Counted from the first letter of the stretch, positions 53,494 to 62,840 are shown. The stretch: 64,000 bases of DNA from Pseudomonas sp. FeN3W (GCA_030263805.2 CP136011.1:124001-188000); one strand, 5' to 3'. A program made the numbers and translations. The notes: generated from the letters alone by a model not told the origin.

Positions 53494-53603
53494 CAACCGA
53501 GCCAATGTCGTGCAAAAGTCTGGAACTCTGGTGGACGTATCAAGCGAGCAACATGGTGATCGCAACCAGCTCACCGTCTCTCTAAGTGGTCGCCAGGTCT
53601 CCC

Positions 53604-53688
53604 TGGGCCGCTCCCGACAGAATCCGTTGAAGTCCAGGTCATTGAACTATTCGTAGGTGCCGAAGAGAGGAGTAGGGCGCTTGGACAT
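53604..53688 (-). pseudogene. 5' fragment of a second tyrosine recombinase
   Basis: The stretch around GAAGAGAGGAGTAGGGCGCT, through the minus-strand start codon, closely repeats 51495-51579 at the start of the intact recombinase, and the similarity extends slightly beyond the start. Only about 28 codons remain. The rest up to 53896 is AT-rich with no gene. Confidence 0.82.
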
Positions 53689-53896
53689 GTATTTAGACCA
53701 CGTATGGATGAGGGTAGCAACCGCTATCATGCCGATGGTGCACAAGCTAGGCGACAGCGCAGCTTGTTGTTTTGCTTTACAGTGACAAAATAGGATCTAA
53801 AGGGCACCTCTAGCTTAAAATTTGACACTAGCACAGATCAATTATCAAAATACAACCAAGGTACTCATTTGATGAATTGAAATGATAAGGTTTCTT

Positions 53897-54841
53897 ATGA
53901 TAAACAGCCAACTGGCTTTCCTTAAAGCAATTAAAGAAAACCCCGAAGCCGCTTTTCAAAGTATAAGTGAAGGTTGTCTTCACCCGGAAACACTTGTAAA
54001 GGCAATCGAAATTAGCCCTTTCAACCTTATGTATCTGCGGAACATCGAACTCACTCAAGAATTTTTGGATGAGCTAAGGGTGCTAGCGGTCTCCTTAAAC
54101 AAAGAGGTGATAAGCATCATACCGGAAGAACGGCAGACGCCTGAGATGATATCAAAAATCCCATTGGATGACCCAAGAGGCATCGATCTGATATTCAGGA
54201 ATGTCAATAAATCGCTTTTAACACAGGAAATGTTTGACGCGATGCTATCCAACTCAAAGTATCCGACAATGGAAGGATACCCAAAACACTTGATGACTCA
54301 GCAAAATATAATTAGGGTTGTGCGAAATTTCGCACCGGCTTTTCCATATATTCCTGATGAATACATAAGCGAAGAGGTGGCTCAGGCGATATTTCTTTGT
54401 AACCCAGGGATATTTCCATCCTTGCCTGATCAATTCAAGACGCTAGAGTTTGCAATCAAATACACTGAAACTCCAGCCCAATTGTCACGCCTTAAAAATG
54501 GTTATGCTGAACATATCGCAGGCATGTGGCTTGAGGATCCTGAATCTGTCGCGCTGAAATTCGAAGCACCACTCCCAACCGATCCAGTTAGTGCTTTAAA
54601 AGCTCTACGTGAAGCTGATGAAACCTACACGAACGAAAACTGGTTCTATCAAACGGGTGTAAAAATAATCCTTACCAAGGTTCTTGCCTCTTTCTCACCG
54701 AAAATCGCATGGAGCGCCGCAATGTGCAACGATGAAAAATCGTTAGTAGAGAAGGCATTTGGACGCGATAGGCTTGTGAGGGAGGTTGATTTGGATGCGA
54801 AAACCAAGAATAAATGGATTTCTGATAGCCTTGAAATATAA
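53897..54841 (+). CDS. Unknown protein of the shared-tail family, copy 1
   Basis: 314 residues from ATG 53897, with AAGG upstream; ATG 53882 is possible. It aligns along its whole length with the 54919 protein: starts LAFLKAIKENPEAAFQSIS and LEIVRIKPEAAFRDIN, repeats of the type P-x-x-(Y/F)-x-x-(I/L)-P-(D/E)-x-(Y/F), and the end FGRDRLVREVDLDAKTKNKW-ISDSLEI. Possibly DUF4116-like helical repeats. No membrane segment. Function unknown. Confidence 0.75.
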   Translation: MINSQLAFLKAIKENPEAAFQSISEGCLHPETLVKAIEISPFNLMYLRNIELTQEFLDELRVLAVSLNKEVISIIPEERQTPEMISKIPLDDPRGIDLIFRNVNKSLLTQEMFDAMLSNSKYPTMEGYPKHLMTQQNIIRVVRNFAPAFPYIPDEYISEEVAQAIFLCNPGIFPSLPDQFKTLEFAIKYTETPAQLSRLKNGYAEHIAGMWLEDPESVALKFEAPLPTDPVSALKALREADETYTNENWFYQTGVKIILTKVLASFSPKIAWSAAMCNDEKSLVEKAFGRDRLVREVDLDAKTKNKWISDSLEI

Positions 54842-54918
54842 GAGTATGAAATAGTAGAGATATTAATTTATTCAATGTTATTTGCGATTCGAAATAATCG
54901 GGTGGAGCCAATTTTACC

Positions 54919-55860
54919 ATGTTCAAAGATCAAGCTGAATTTTTGGAGATCGTCAGGATAAAACCAGAAGCGGCATTTAGAGATATAAATGCTGACTGGC
55001 TTCACCCTGATACGCTTGTTAAGTCAATTGAACTGGATCCCATGAATATTAAGTATATCCAGAACCTTGGACTTGAACATGATTTTCTCAGCGAGTTACA
55101 GCTGATGGCTGTGTCGCTTAATAATGACGCGCTAATGCTTATTCCTAAAAATGAGCACACTGAAAAATTGGCTGCGAAAATACAGCTTGATTCAAAAGGT
55201 TTGGAGCTTATTGGAAACCACTTAAACAAAAAATTAATCACCCAGGAAATGTTTGAGTCAATTTTTGCTAATTCAAAATACAGCATGTTCGAGGATTATC
55301 CAAAACACTTGTTGACCAGTGAAAACATTTCACGTGTCGTCAGCAAACACCCAATGGCCTATGTCTGGATTCCGGATGAATATATTGATGAGAATGTTGC
55401 ACAGGCCATTTTTATTCGCAGCCCTGGTATTTACCCCTCATTGCCAGAAGAATTCAAGACCATTGAGTTTTTAAAAAAATACGCTAGGGATCCGTCTCAT
55501 ATATCAAATATACCTTTATCTCAGGCTGCACATATCGTTGAATTATGGATGAACGACAAGGATTCAGTGGCTCTGGAGTTTGAGGCAGAGCTATCTAATG
55601 ATCCGAAGGTTACAATAAGAGCTATAGCAAAGTGCGATGAAGGGTATCGGGAACAGAGCTGGCATTGGAAAAATGGCGCTAAATACATCTTAAACTGCCA
55701 CCTGAAAAGATTCGATCCCACAGCGGCATGGAAAGCAGCAACAACAGTGAACGACAGAAGGATAGTCGAGGAATGCTTTGGTCGTGATCGGCTGGTTAGA
55801 GAGGCGAAGCTTGATGGAGCCACGAAGAAGCGTTGGTTGAATGATAGTCTGGAGCTGTAG
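54919..55860 (+). CDS. Unknown protein of the shared-tail family, copy 2
   Basis: 313 residues, a diverged tandem duplicate of the 53897 protein 77 bp downstream. Conserved blocks are YPKHLLTSENISRVV, AYVWIPDEYIDENVAQAIF, PGIYPSLPEEFKTIEF and the end FGRDRLVREAKLDGATKKRW-LNDSLEL. The pair shows different substitutions throughout, so it is old rather than a recent repeat. Related proteins lie at 11315 and, in part, at 32267. Confidence 0.78.
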   Translation: MFKDQAEFLEIVRIKPEAAFRDINADWLHPDTLVKSIELDPMNIKYIQNLGLEHDFLSELQLMAVSLNNDALMLIPKNEHTEKLAAKIQLDSKGLELIGNHLNKKLITQEMFESIFANSKYSMFEDYPKHLLTSENISRVVSKHPMAYVWIPDEYIDENVAQAIFIRSPGIYPSLPEEFKTIEFLKKYARDPSHISNIPLSQAAHIVELWMNDKDSVALEFEAELSNDPKVTIRAIAKCDEGYREQSWHWKNGAKYILNCHLKRFDPTAAWKAATTVNDRRIVEECFGRDRLVREAKLDGATKKRWLNDSLEL

Positions 55861-55915
55861 GTTCTATTCGACCTAGAAGCAGCAGCCACTAACGCTGGGA
55901 AGCCAGCCTTAGAAT

Positions 55916-56494
55916 GTGGCTCTAAAAACTGTTATAAACTCTATACAAAATAGTGGATCTGTAGATATGTTTGACATGATAAAAAGCTATATAAAAAGTT
56001 ACCAAAGTGGCGTTAGCATGCCTGAAAAAATTGACTTGGCCAGCCTCGTAATTCGTAAAGAAAGCGCAACATGGTACAAATCTGCCCAGGCGACCTCTCT
56101 CGTTAATGTTGAAGAAGTACGTTCGTTTTTCGATGAGATACAGAAGGCAGATCCTGTTGCTTTCTTTGCATTGTTTTCCGAACACATTTCAGAATACACA
56201 AGGAGATGGGGGGCACCATGCTTTACCTATCGTTCTGAAAGAAACTGGAAAGGCTGGGTTGTTGAGCTAAGCAAGGACGAAAGTCTTATTTTGCTTACCT
56301 CTAAGGGAGGTGGATCAGCATTCGAAATATCAGGGCCTGGCACGGGACAGTGGGCGCCAAAACTATCCAATGACGCTTTGGAGGTGCTTCTGCGAATCAT
56401 GGTTACTATAAACGATGAAATAGCTGGGCCAATTAAAAAGAGGATTGAGGAGAAAAGGTCAAATAAAAGAGAAGATGATGGGCCTAGCCCTTGA
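55916..56494 (+). CDS. Hypothetical protein, 192 residues
   Basis: GTG 55916 gives 192 residues; ATG 55968 is an alternative start, and neither has a clear ribosome-binding site. Helical N-terminal half, then a beta-rich segment (GWVVELSKDESLILLTSKGG), and a basic tail (IKKRIEEKRSNKRED). Unrecognised. It follows the paralogue pair by 55 bp on the same strand, which suggests one operon. Confidence 0.6.
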   Translation: MALKTVINSIQNSGSVDMFDMIKSYIKSYQSGVSMPEKIDLASLVIRKESATWYKSAQATSLVNVEEVRSFFDEIQKADPVAFFALFSEHISEYTRRWGAPCFTYRSERNWKGWVVELSKDESLILLTSKGGGSAFEISGPGTGQWAPKLSNDALEVLLRIMVTINDEIAGPIKKRIEEKRSNKREDDGPSP

Positions 56495-56627
56495 GACGCA
56501 GATCGGCATAAGCAATGGGGAGTGCTCGTATTTGGGTGAATCAGATCAGCCAGATCGCATGGCTCAAGGCATCAGGGTACAGAGGTGCCTTAGGAATCAT
56601 GCGTAATAAGACCGGGAAAGCCGTATG

Positions 56628-56663
56628 TGCAATATCCGATGATAGAGGATATCGGATATTGCA
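56628..56663. repeat. Perfect 13-bp inverted repeat between convergent genes
   Basis: TGCAATATCCGAT-10-ATCGGATATTGCA. No T run follows on either strand, so it is not a typical terminator. It could be a recombination (dif- or res-like) site, a protein-binding site or a terminator relic. The rest of 56495-56760 shows nothing else. Confidence 0.7.
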
Positions 56664-56760
56664 TAGATAGTTAGGAAGCCCCTCCTGCTCCGTATACAGG
56701 TATCCATGATACTAGTTAGAGAATCTAAAAACACCCAATAAATCCAAGGGCCAGTGGAAA

Positions 56761-58659
56761 CTAAATATCTAAACTATTATTTAAATCAAAGAGTCTATTT
56801 AAAAGTGGAAGTCTATCAACTATCGAGGAATTTAGATCAGTTCTTACTGCGGTTTTACTTAGGTATTCTAATATTTCTTTAGTAGGCGTAAAGACTATCT
56901 CATAAGAAACATTGGGCAGGACAAAGATCTTTTTATTGTAGTAAAAGCTGCGAACATTCCCCTCTGCTAGTTTCTCGCATACGGCAAGATTAATTTTTGA
57001 TGTGAACTCCTTGTCTTTTGAAATTCCAGAAATATCTACATAATTAAGTAAATTCTTATGTATCATTTCTCGGCAAAATTTATAATGAATATCTGAAAAT
57101 CTCCCAGACTCGTATATCTTTGCAAGAATGTCTGGCAATCTATGTAGACAAAGCTTATTTTCGAATTTCAAAATTACAGACAAATCGTATTCGCATAGAA
57201 AATCGTAACTATATATATCGCCTCCTCCAGCTAATGTTAGATGAATACCAAAATCAAATTTATTATGATTAGCGAACCAAAGGGGCTTTATTTCAGCGAC
57301 CTTGTCCATAAACATGTTTATTTTACCAGCTTCTACATAAGAATAATAATAAACAGAGTCATTTTCCACATTTTCCAGGTAGTCGATTATTTCCATTAAG
57401 TCATGTTTGCTGAACGAAATTGAATAGTGCTCGTTTATATATTTTCCATAACGGAGCGACTCGTGGAAGCATTCAAATTCTATAGAGTCTCCAGTTTCAT
57501 TGAACGCCCAACTACCTGGGTTGCTTGTCCAAATTTGGAAAATGAAAGGTGCCAGATAATTGTATTTTGATATATTTTTACTGTATGTTCTTTCACTACT
57601 TATGAAAAATCTATCACCTGTATGATTAAAATCACCAATTTTTGCATTTCCTCTAGCTCCAACCTTTGTATTTAGTTTATTTACAACTAATCTTGCATTA
57701 TCACTTGACCTCTTTGAGCCTCCATAGACCTGGCTGAATTTTATCAAGTTCTTTTGAAATTGGCTTTGCGAATACGCCTGGAAGTCAATAAGTTCAATAA
57801 GCGGGAATACCTTTATACCGCCGCTACTTCTTTCGACTAACGATTGAGAATTCAACTCAAAGAGTAGCCTAATTTCGTTCTCTTTATACCATTTTGTAAG
57901 CATATTTTCGCGCCAAGAATTAGGCCCTTCTGATATTTTATAGAAAAGTCTTTCCTTTAGCTTCGAATATGGGCTTAAACTTGAACTGTATTGTGTTTGA
58001 CCAACTCCTGAAAGATATTTAATTCTCCTGGCAGTAATTCCTTTTTCAGCTAGTCTATTTTCATTGAGATCAAGCTTTAAAACAACGCCATACTGATCAT
58101 ACTCTTCGTCCTGGCTTATTGCCTTCTCTTTGCAATATCCTTCCCTTATAAAATGTCTTTCAGATGATTTGTTTATAGTGCCGCTCAGCACCAAATAAAG
58201 GCTTGATGAATAGGCTCTGACGAAATCTCTTCTCTTGTCTCCAATCAGTTGCTCAAGTGTTATGCCCCTGACTAAGCAATTCCATATAGATACCAACCTG
58301 TCATAACTAACAAATTCGTTTGACTTCATTTTCCTAACAAAAGATTCATTCTCTAATTTGAGCTTAGCTACGGTTTTACTATTCAGTGGAACTCCAGTTT
58401 TTTTACATAACTCAATTAGGCTATCCCCATCCATTCTGATTGCATATAGCGCAGGGAAAGTTGAAAAACCTTTCAGGTCATTGTTTTTTACAATATCATT
58501 AATTTGGCATGATAAGATCTCAATTATTTCAGTGTCATTTTTTTCGTCTGGAAAAAGCTCATATTCATCGTTAAGATCTATTGCCTCTGTTGTGCGTAGT
58601 GATAGGTTATCGCAAACCATGTTTGCGACCCTGAGATTTAAATATTTATAGAATTTCAT
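56761..58659 (-). CDS. Large unknown protein with a DUF2971-like N-terminus
   Basis: 632 residues from ATG 58659, preceded by GAGGG; an upstream ATG at 58707 would add 16 residues containing a C-x-x-C. The start, MKFYKYLNLRVANMVCDNLS then LRTTEAIDLNDEYELFP, resembles DUF2971 proteins (KYLN...LRLT...LNDPFE). The remainder is rich in Tyr, Asn and Ser and not recognised. DUF2971 proteins occur in defence and mobile regions, function unknown. Low GC compared with neighbouring genes. Confidence 0.6.
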   Translation of the reverse strand: MKFYKYLNLRVANMVCDNLSLRTTEAIDLNDEYELFPDEKNDTEIIEILSCQINDIVKNNDLKGFSTFPALYAIRMDGDSLIELCKKTGVPLNSKTVAKLKLENESFVRKMKSNEFVSYDRLVSIWNCLVRGITLEQLIGDKRRDFVRAYSSSLYLVLSGTINKSSERHFIREGYCKEKAISQDEEYDQYGVVLKLDLNENRLAEKGITARRIKYLSGVGQTQYSSSLSPYSKLKERLFYKISEGPNSWRENMLTKWYKENEIRLLFELNSQSLVERSSGGIKVFPLIELIDFQAYSQSQFQKNLIKFSQVYGGSKRSSDNARLVVNKLNTKVGARGNAKIGDFNHTGDRFFISSERTYSKNISKYNYLAPFIFQIWTSNPGSWAFNETGDSIEFECFHESLRYGKYINEHYSISFSKHDLMEIIDYLENVENDSVYYYSYVEAGKINMFMDKVAEIKPLWFANHNKFDFGIHLTLAGGGDIYSYDFLCEYDLSVILKFENKLCLHRLPDILAKIYESGRFSDIHYKFCREMIHKNLLNYVDISGISKDKEFTSKINLAVCEKLAEGNVRSFYYNKKIFVLPNVSYEIVFTPTKEILEYLSKTAVRTDLNSSIVDRLPLLNRLFDLNNSLDI

Positions 58660-58722
58660 CTTACACCCTCTGCATACGTACGTCGTCACATTCTCAATAT
58701 GGCTCATGTGTGCGACCTTTAA

Positions 58723-58754
58723 GTCAATAATATCATATGATAATATATATTATC
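58723..58754 (-). promoter_or_regulatory. Recurrent box and nested palindromes upstream of the DUF2971-like gene
   Basis: On the minus strand ATATGATATTATTGAC (58723-58738). The palindrome ATCATATGAT overlaps it at 58732-58741, and a perfect 16-bp palindrome GATAATATATATTATC lies at 58739-58754. TATGAT in the box could serve as -10. The remaining region to 58943 has no gene. Confidence 0.6.
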
Positions 58755-58943
58755 CATACAAATATCATTGCTAGAAGGCTACTAAAATACAACTTATTAC
58801 TTGGTTTAGTGGAATTTCAGGCAATACTTTTTCTTGCCACGTGGCCGATAGCTGCCTCATGCCTCACTACCCGCAACACACTTCAGAGGTGAACGTAAAA
58901 CATGATTTAGTCGGCGAGCGTCATAAGGTGGCATAGATTATAG

Positions 58944-59309
58944 TTATTTCATGATTTTTGAAATTTTATCCAATACGCTTTGAGGTATGTTATCCACATC
59001 AAATTCACATGATGAAATATACGCAAGTATGGCTTCATAGCGACTTTCTAGTGGGAAGTGTGAATTCATACTTCTGTTTGCCCACTTGGGAAAATAACCA
59101 CATGCTAATATTTTAGAAGCAACATTATAAAGCACTCTCTCCCTATCGCTTTCGAAATCGTAGCCATAGAAAAGCTTAACGCCGCTCATGTGAGCGTTTT
59201 CAACTATATAAAGAAAAGACATTAAAGTGTAGACTCTTTCAACCAAATCAACATCTACAATTTTTCGCCTAATCTGCCTTACGATTCTTTCTGCTTCTGA
59301 TTTTTTCAT
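58944..59309 (-). CDS. Hypothetical protein, 121 residues
   Basis: Helical basic N-terminus (ERIVRQIRRKIVDVDLVERV), then RERVLYNVASKILACGYFPK and an acidic C-terminus. No family or motif recognised; length and codon use look like a real small gene. It lies alone in AT-rich DNA, downstream of the 60050 gene on the same strand. Confidence 0.6.
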   Translation of the reverse strand: MKKSEAERIVRQIRRKIVDVDLVERVYTLMSFLYIVENAHMSGVKLFYGYDFESDRERVLYNVASKILACGYFPKWANRSMNSHFPLESRYEAILAYISSCEFDVDNIPQSVLDKISKIMK

Positions 59310-59411
59310 TTAGCAACCTTAATTATTATGAGAACCAGCTGTTTATAGTTAATTACGCTTTACTCGACTCAATGATTCAACCTGCACTTCAGAGTACACA
59401 ATACCTATTAA

Positions 59412-60050
59412 TCAAATCAGATCCCTCTGAGCCACGATAAAGAAAATATTCTTGTCATTGCAGTAAAACCCAGTGTGCAAATCATCAATGCTAAAGAACC
59501 CGCCCCCATCAACAATTGCATAAGCGTCCTCATGAGGCTGCACAACCTTGTTTTTGGCATAAAACTTCGTATTCAAGTGATTCGATAGACGAATAATCCT
59601 TTCCCTCGCCTGGGCATGGCACTGCGCTTTTGATTCAACTGACCCGATGAGCATGGAAACCTCGAAGTGATTGGTCACCTCCCCCCTTTTGCTGTAAACG
59701 GTCGTTTCAGGTAGCCCCATACTTCGTAAAACCTCACCATTGAAGGCTGTCTTCAGGGATACCTTGTCTTCTTTCAGCATGTAGCCGTACTTCTTGTCTC
59801 CCTGCGTAAGGAAAGCAGTGCTGCCGACCGGCAAGTTAGGCTTGATGTTTTTGAATTGACTGAAATCCGCATTTCTCGCATAGGGCGACTCGATTTTGGC
59901 GATTTCCTTTCTCATCAGGATTTCTGGCGCATTGAACATCGTTGGCGCGATAAAGGCGATCACGACACCACACGCAAGACCCAATATCGTGTTCCATCGA
60001 ACAAATGGTTTTTCTGCGGAGCTTCTTCGGCCTTCATCGGTTATCCTCAA
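59412..60050 (-). CDS. Single-pass membrane protein of unknown function
   Basis: 212 residues. A basic cytoplasmic start (RRSSAEKPFVRW) leads to one membrane segment, NTILGLACGVVIAFIAPTMF (about 20-39). The rest is probably periplasmic, with two Cys (QCHAQ, FYCND) that could pair. GC is higher than in the neighbouring genes. Unrecognised. Confidence 0.65.
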   Translation of the reverse strand: MRITDEGRRSSAEKPFVRWNTILGLACGVVIAFIAPTMFNAPEILMRKEIAKIESPYARNADFSQFKNIKPNLPVGSTAFLTQGDKKYGYMLKEDKVSLKTAFNGEVLRSMGLPETTVYSKRGEVTNHFEVSMLIGSVESKAQCHAQARERIIRLSNHLNTKFYAKNKVVQPHEDAYAIVDGGGFFSIDDLHTGFYCNDKNIFFIVAQRDLI

Positions 60051-60649
60051 ATCTATCGAAATTCACTTTCATTTACGAACAAGCAGTAGCTCCAAAATCA
60101 TGACCAGGCGCTACCCACCACTCAGACCCTCATCCAAGCGCAGCCAGCCAGGCGAAGCTCTCTTTGTTTACAAACCATTCCGTCTTGCTGCATGAGCCAC
60201 TGCTTATGCTCTTCATGCGTATCGCTGCCTTGCTCCCGCTGAGATCCTGGCCCGCATCAATCACTCGATGCCACCGCTATGTGGATCAACAAACATCACC
60301 ACGACCAAGCCCCCTGCCCTACCTCACGTTCGGCGGCCATATGGGAGAGGTGGAATAGCTAGGTATCGATCCTCATTGCCTCATCTATTCGTCAATAATA
60401 TCATATAGAAAAGAAAAGTTTGCGGGTCAGATGCTTGCCTGATGAATATTTTTTGGAAAACCAGATTATCGAGGTATCAGGAGTGGTGATAAGGTGTAGA
60501 TAAAGAGAATGTTCGTCGTAATGATTTCACATGTCCAAGTCTAAGCGTCGTGGATCATCTTAGAAACGCGCATTTACCTCAGTAGTGCGTCGCTCAATTT
60601 GGCTACAAAAGCTTCAAAGAAGCTAGCCTGCCAGTTGGCAAATATTTCA
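60051..60649. other. 599-bp region without a gene, holding one copy of the recurrent box
   Basis: The minus-strand box ATATGATATTATTGAC lies at 60391-60406. Downstream of it are only short frames and no credible start. Perhaps a gene was lost, or the box drives the 60050 gene through a long leader. Nothing else recognised. Confidence 0.5.
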
Positions 60650-61255
60650 TTAGGGATTTATGCTGTCGATTGATAATTTGGTTTCAGGCTCATCTTTTCT
60701 GTATTTGGCTATGCTTGATGCACTCACGTCTAATTTGCTATTTTCGAAGGCATGAGCTATTTGATTCAAAGAAAATTGAGATTGGTTGTCTCTTGGAAAT
60801 ATTTTTTGCTTTCTCGTGCATAGCCTGATGCCGGTTTCAATTTCTACTATTACAGATGATATATTTTCTACGTTAATAGTCGAGTTAGGTTTCAGAGCCA
60901 ACCTGTAGTCAGGGTATTTTACGTCAGGAGGCATCTTGTACTCGCAAAGAACGCAAAATATCTCCTCTGCCTGTTCTAGCCTGCTTTTGTCGCTATACAA
61001 ATCAATAACGTTATCGAAGAATCTTTTCGCCCCCTCTGGCGATCATTGGCGTGAGCAAGAGCACTTATGTTCTCAAGTAGAGCTAATTTTTCTCTCTTTT
61101 CGAGCGTATTAAGTCCATAATGTCCAAGGAGCTCATGTCTAAGAGTTCCTGCAAGGTCTTTCGTGGAATCGATGTTGGAGGAGATAACGGCAACAACTCC
61201 GCTTGAGGGGCTGTAGGCGCCTTTGAACTTTCCGAGCCTTTCTGCGTTTTGTTCA
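60650..61255 (-). pseudogene. Remnant of a large polyvalent protein with a zincin-like domain
   Basis: On the minus strand, from about 61255, the frame reads EIYGEQNAERLGKFKGAYSP, then AGTLRHELLGHYGLNTLEKR, then LENISALAHANDRQ. HELLGH followed by YGL is the signature of metallopeptidase-like domains in large multidomain proteins of conjugative elements and phages. A frameshift near 61035 leads into FFDNVIDLYSDKSRLEQAEE and the 116-residue frame at 60650-61000 (EIFCVLCEYKMPPDV). The 5' part is missing where an IS begins, so it is a broken gene. Confidence 0.65.
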
Positions 61256-62347
61256 CCATAGATTTCCTTGGCAGTCTGTCTTAATAACCCGGAGCCCGGT
61301 TTTTACGGACTTTCCAAAACTCTTCTGGAAGGCTCGATATGACAATTTCTCGATCTGCCAGGTATTGGCCTGACTGAGCAGCTCGTTCACAAGCTGACCA
61401 TGTTCATTCTTGCGGCGCGCCTGTAGCTTTCGCTCACTATTAGCGATCTGGATTCTTAAGCGCTGTAGGCGCTTGGAGCTTTGGACTTTCTGTCCTCTGA
61501 TCCAGCGACCTTTATCATTGAAGGCATGGGGGTTTGTGACCCTCAGCGAACGATCAGCCTTGCGCTGCAAGCGCCGTAGCTCTTTGGTGCATGGCTCGAC
61601 ACCAGGGCAAAACCGGTGGAGGAAGGCCCCTGAATCACTGAAGCTGGCTACGGTTGAGGGGCCGATATCGAGGCCTCCTAGAGCATTCACTGATTGGCAG
61701 GTGGCTGGAGCAATGCCTTCCAGGGTTAACTGAGCGAAAAATCGCTGCTTGCCCTTGATGTTACGCCAAAGCACCCGAGCGAATTTAACTCTTTTATGGA
61801 GCGCTTCATCGAGGTATGGATCTTTCCCCGCCCTGGGTAATAAAACAGGCATCAAAAGGCCTGCCCAATACAGGCAGGCGGTTTCTGGCTGATAGCGTAT
61901 GGCAGACGCCGCGCTTTTACCTTCTATCGAATGCAGGGGCCGCTTGCGGCCCTTGAAGCGGGGCAGGCCCCGCTTCTTGAAGCTGTATTGCTCCAGGGAT
62001 GAAAACACCCGTTTAGCCAGGGTCTGTGGCTCATGGGCGCCCAGATGATCCTTCCATAGCCTGTTTTTAAGCGCAGTGCCGAACGCTGAAAGCTCATATT
62101 CCGAGAAGGCGTATTTCTCCCGAAGCGCCTTGTAGCCCGCCCTCTTATCCTGGGCTTTCGGGCACCCCTGCAATGCTTTCCATTCGGAATCTCGTCGCAT
62201 AGCGTTGAGCCTGCGTAAGCCTTCTGACAGCAAGGCGTTATAGAGCCGCCTGGCTGCCTCAAACCGTTTTCGCATCACTGCGACATCGCGACCCTTGGTC
62301 ACGAGCGGCAGGGTGATGACAAAGCTTGCGGTTGAGGCTTTCTTCAT
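61253..62347 (-). CDS. tnpB: TnpB-like protein truncated at the C-terminus
   Basis: 364 residues. RuvC motif I is LGGLDIGPSTVASFSDSG (Asp about 227) and motif II is WQIEKLSYRAFQKSFGKSVK (Glu about 333). The chain then leaves the family with TGLRVIKTDCQGNLW, so the zinc ribbon and the third catalytic Asp are absent. Nuclease activity is unlikely. It overlaps tnpA by four bases (ATGA). Confidence 0.85.
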   Translation of the reverse strand: MKKASTASFVITLPLVTKGRDVAVMRKRFEAARRLYNALLSEGLRRLNAMRRDSEWKALQGCPKAQDKRAGYKALREKYAFSEYELSAFGTALKNRLWKDHLGAHEPQTLAKRVFSSLEQYSFKKRGLPRFKGRKRPLHSIEGKSAASAIRYQPETACLYWAGLLMPVLLPRAGKDPYLDEALHKRVKFARVLWRNIKGKQRFFAQLTLEGIAPATCQSVNALGGLDIGPSTVASFSDSGAFLHRFCPGVEPCTKELRRLQRKADRSLRVTNPHAFNDKGRWIRGQKVQSSKRLQRLRIQIANSERKLQARRKNEHGQLVNELLSQANTWQIEKLSYRAFQKSFGKSVKTGLRVIKTDCQGNLW

Positions 62348-62840
62348 ACGCTTTTCTGCTGCTCGATGTACTGCTTGATCACTTCCAGCGGCGCACCACC
62401 GACAGTGGAAACGAAATAGCTATTCGTCCAAAGTGAGGGCAACCGGGATTTTATAAACCGAAATTCGGAGCGCAGAATACGGGATGACCGTCCCTTGATC
62501 TGCTTCACCAGACGATGAATGCCAAATTGAGGGTCGACCTCAACCAGCAGATGGACGTGATCAGGCATCACTTCAAGCTCAATCACTTCACATTCAAGCT
62601 CTACACAGACAATATGTATAATCTCTTTTAGCCGAGCATCAGCGCCATCAATCAAAACAGGTCGACGGTACTTGGGGCACCATACAACGTGGTACTTGCA
62701 TGAGTACACCACATTATTGTTGTGCTTATAGCGTAGCTTGTATTCGGACATGGCCGCATTATACAATGAAGAGCAGAATAATGCAAGCCGCTAGACCCCA
62801 TGGATGAATCCAGGGGCTTGCGCGGCTTTATTGGTCAAGG
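61262..62840 (-). mobile_element. IS200/IS605-type element with tnpA and truncated tnpB
   Basis: Left-end hairpin GCAAGCC...GGCTTGC at 62783-62821 lies upstream of tnpA. An imperfect hairpin with CCGG-agc-CCGG near 61289-61299 marks the right end, just inside the truncated tnpB. It interrupts a polyvalent-protein gene (60650-61255). Boundaries are estimates. The DNA at 62841-63128 shows no clear gene. Confidence 0.75.
62344..62751 (-). CDS. tnpA: IS200/IS605 TnpA, HUH (Y1) transposase
   Basis: 135 residues from ATG 62751. HUH motif in VMPDHVHLLVEV (about 61-66); catalytic Tyr in VIKQYIEQQK near the end; start KYHVVWCPKYRRPV is typical. It moves single-stranded IS DNA by recognising the end hairpins. 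It looks intact and might also mobilise the tnpB-only element at 24970 if the ends are compatible, which the different hairpins make doubtful. Confidence 0.93.
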   Translation of the reverse strand: MSEYKLRYKHNNNVVYSCKYHVVWCPKYRRPVLIDGADARLKEIIHIVCVELECEVIELEVMPDHVHLLVEVDPQFGIHRLVKQIKGRSSRILRSEFRFIKSRLPSLWTNSYFVSTVGGAPLEVIKQYIEQQKSV

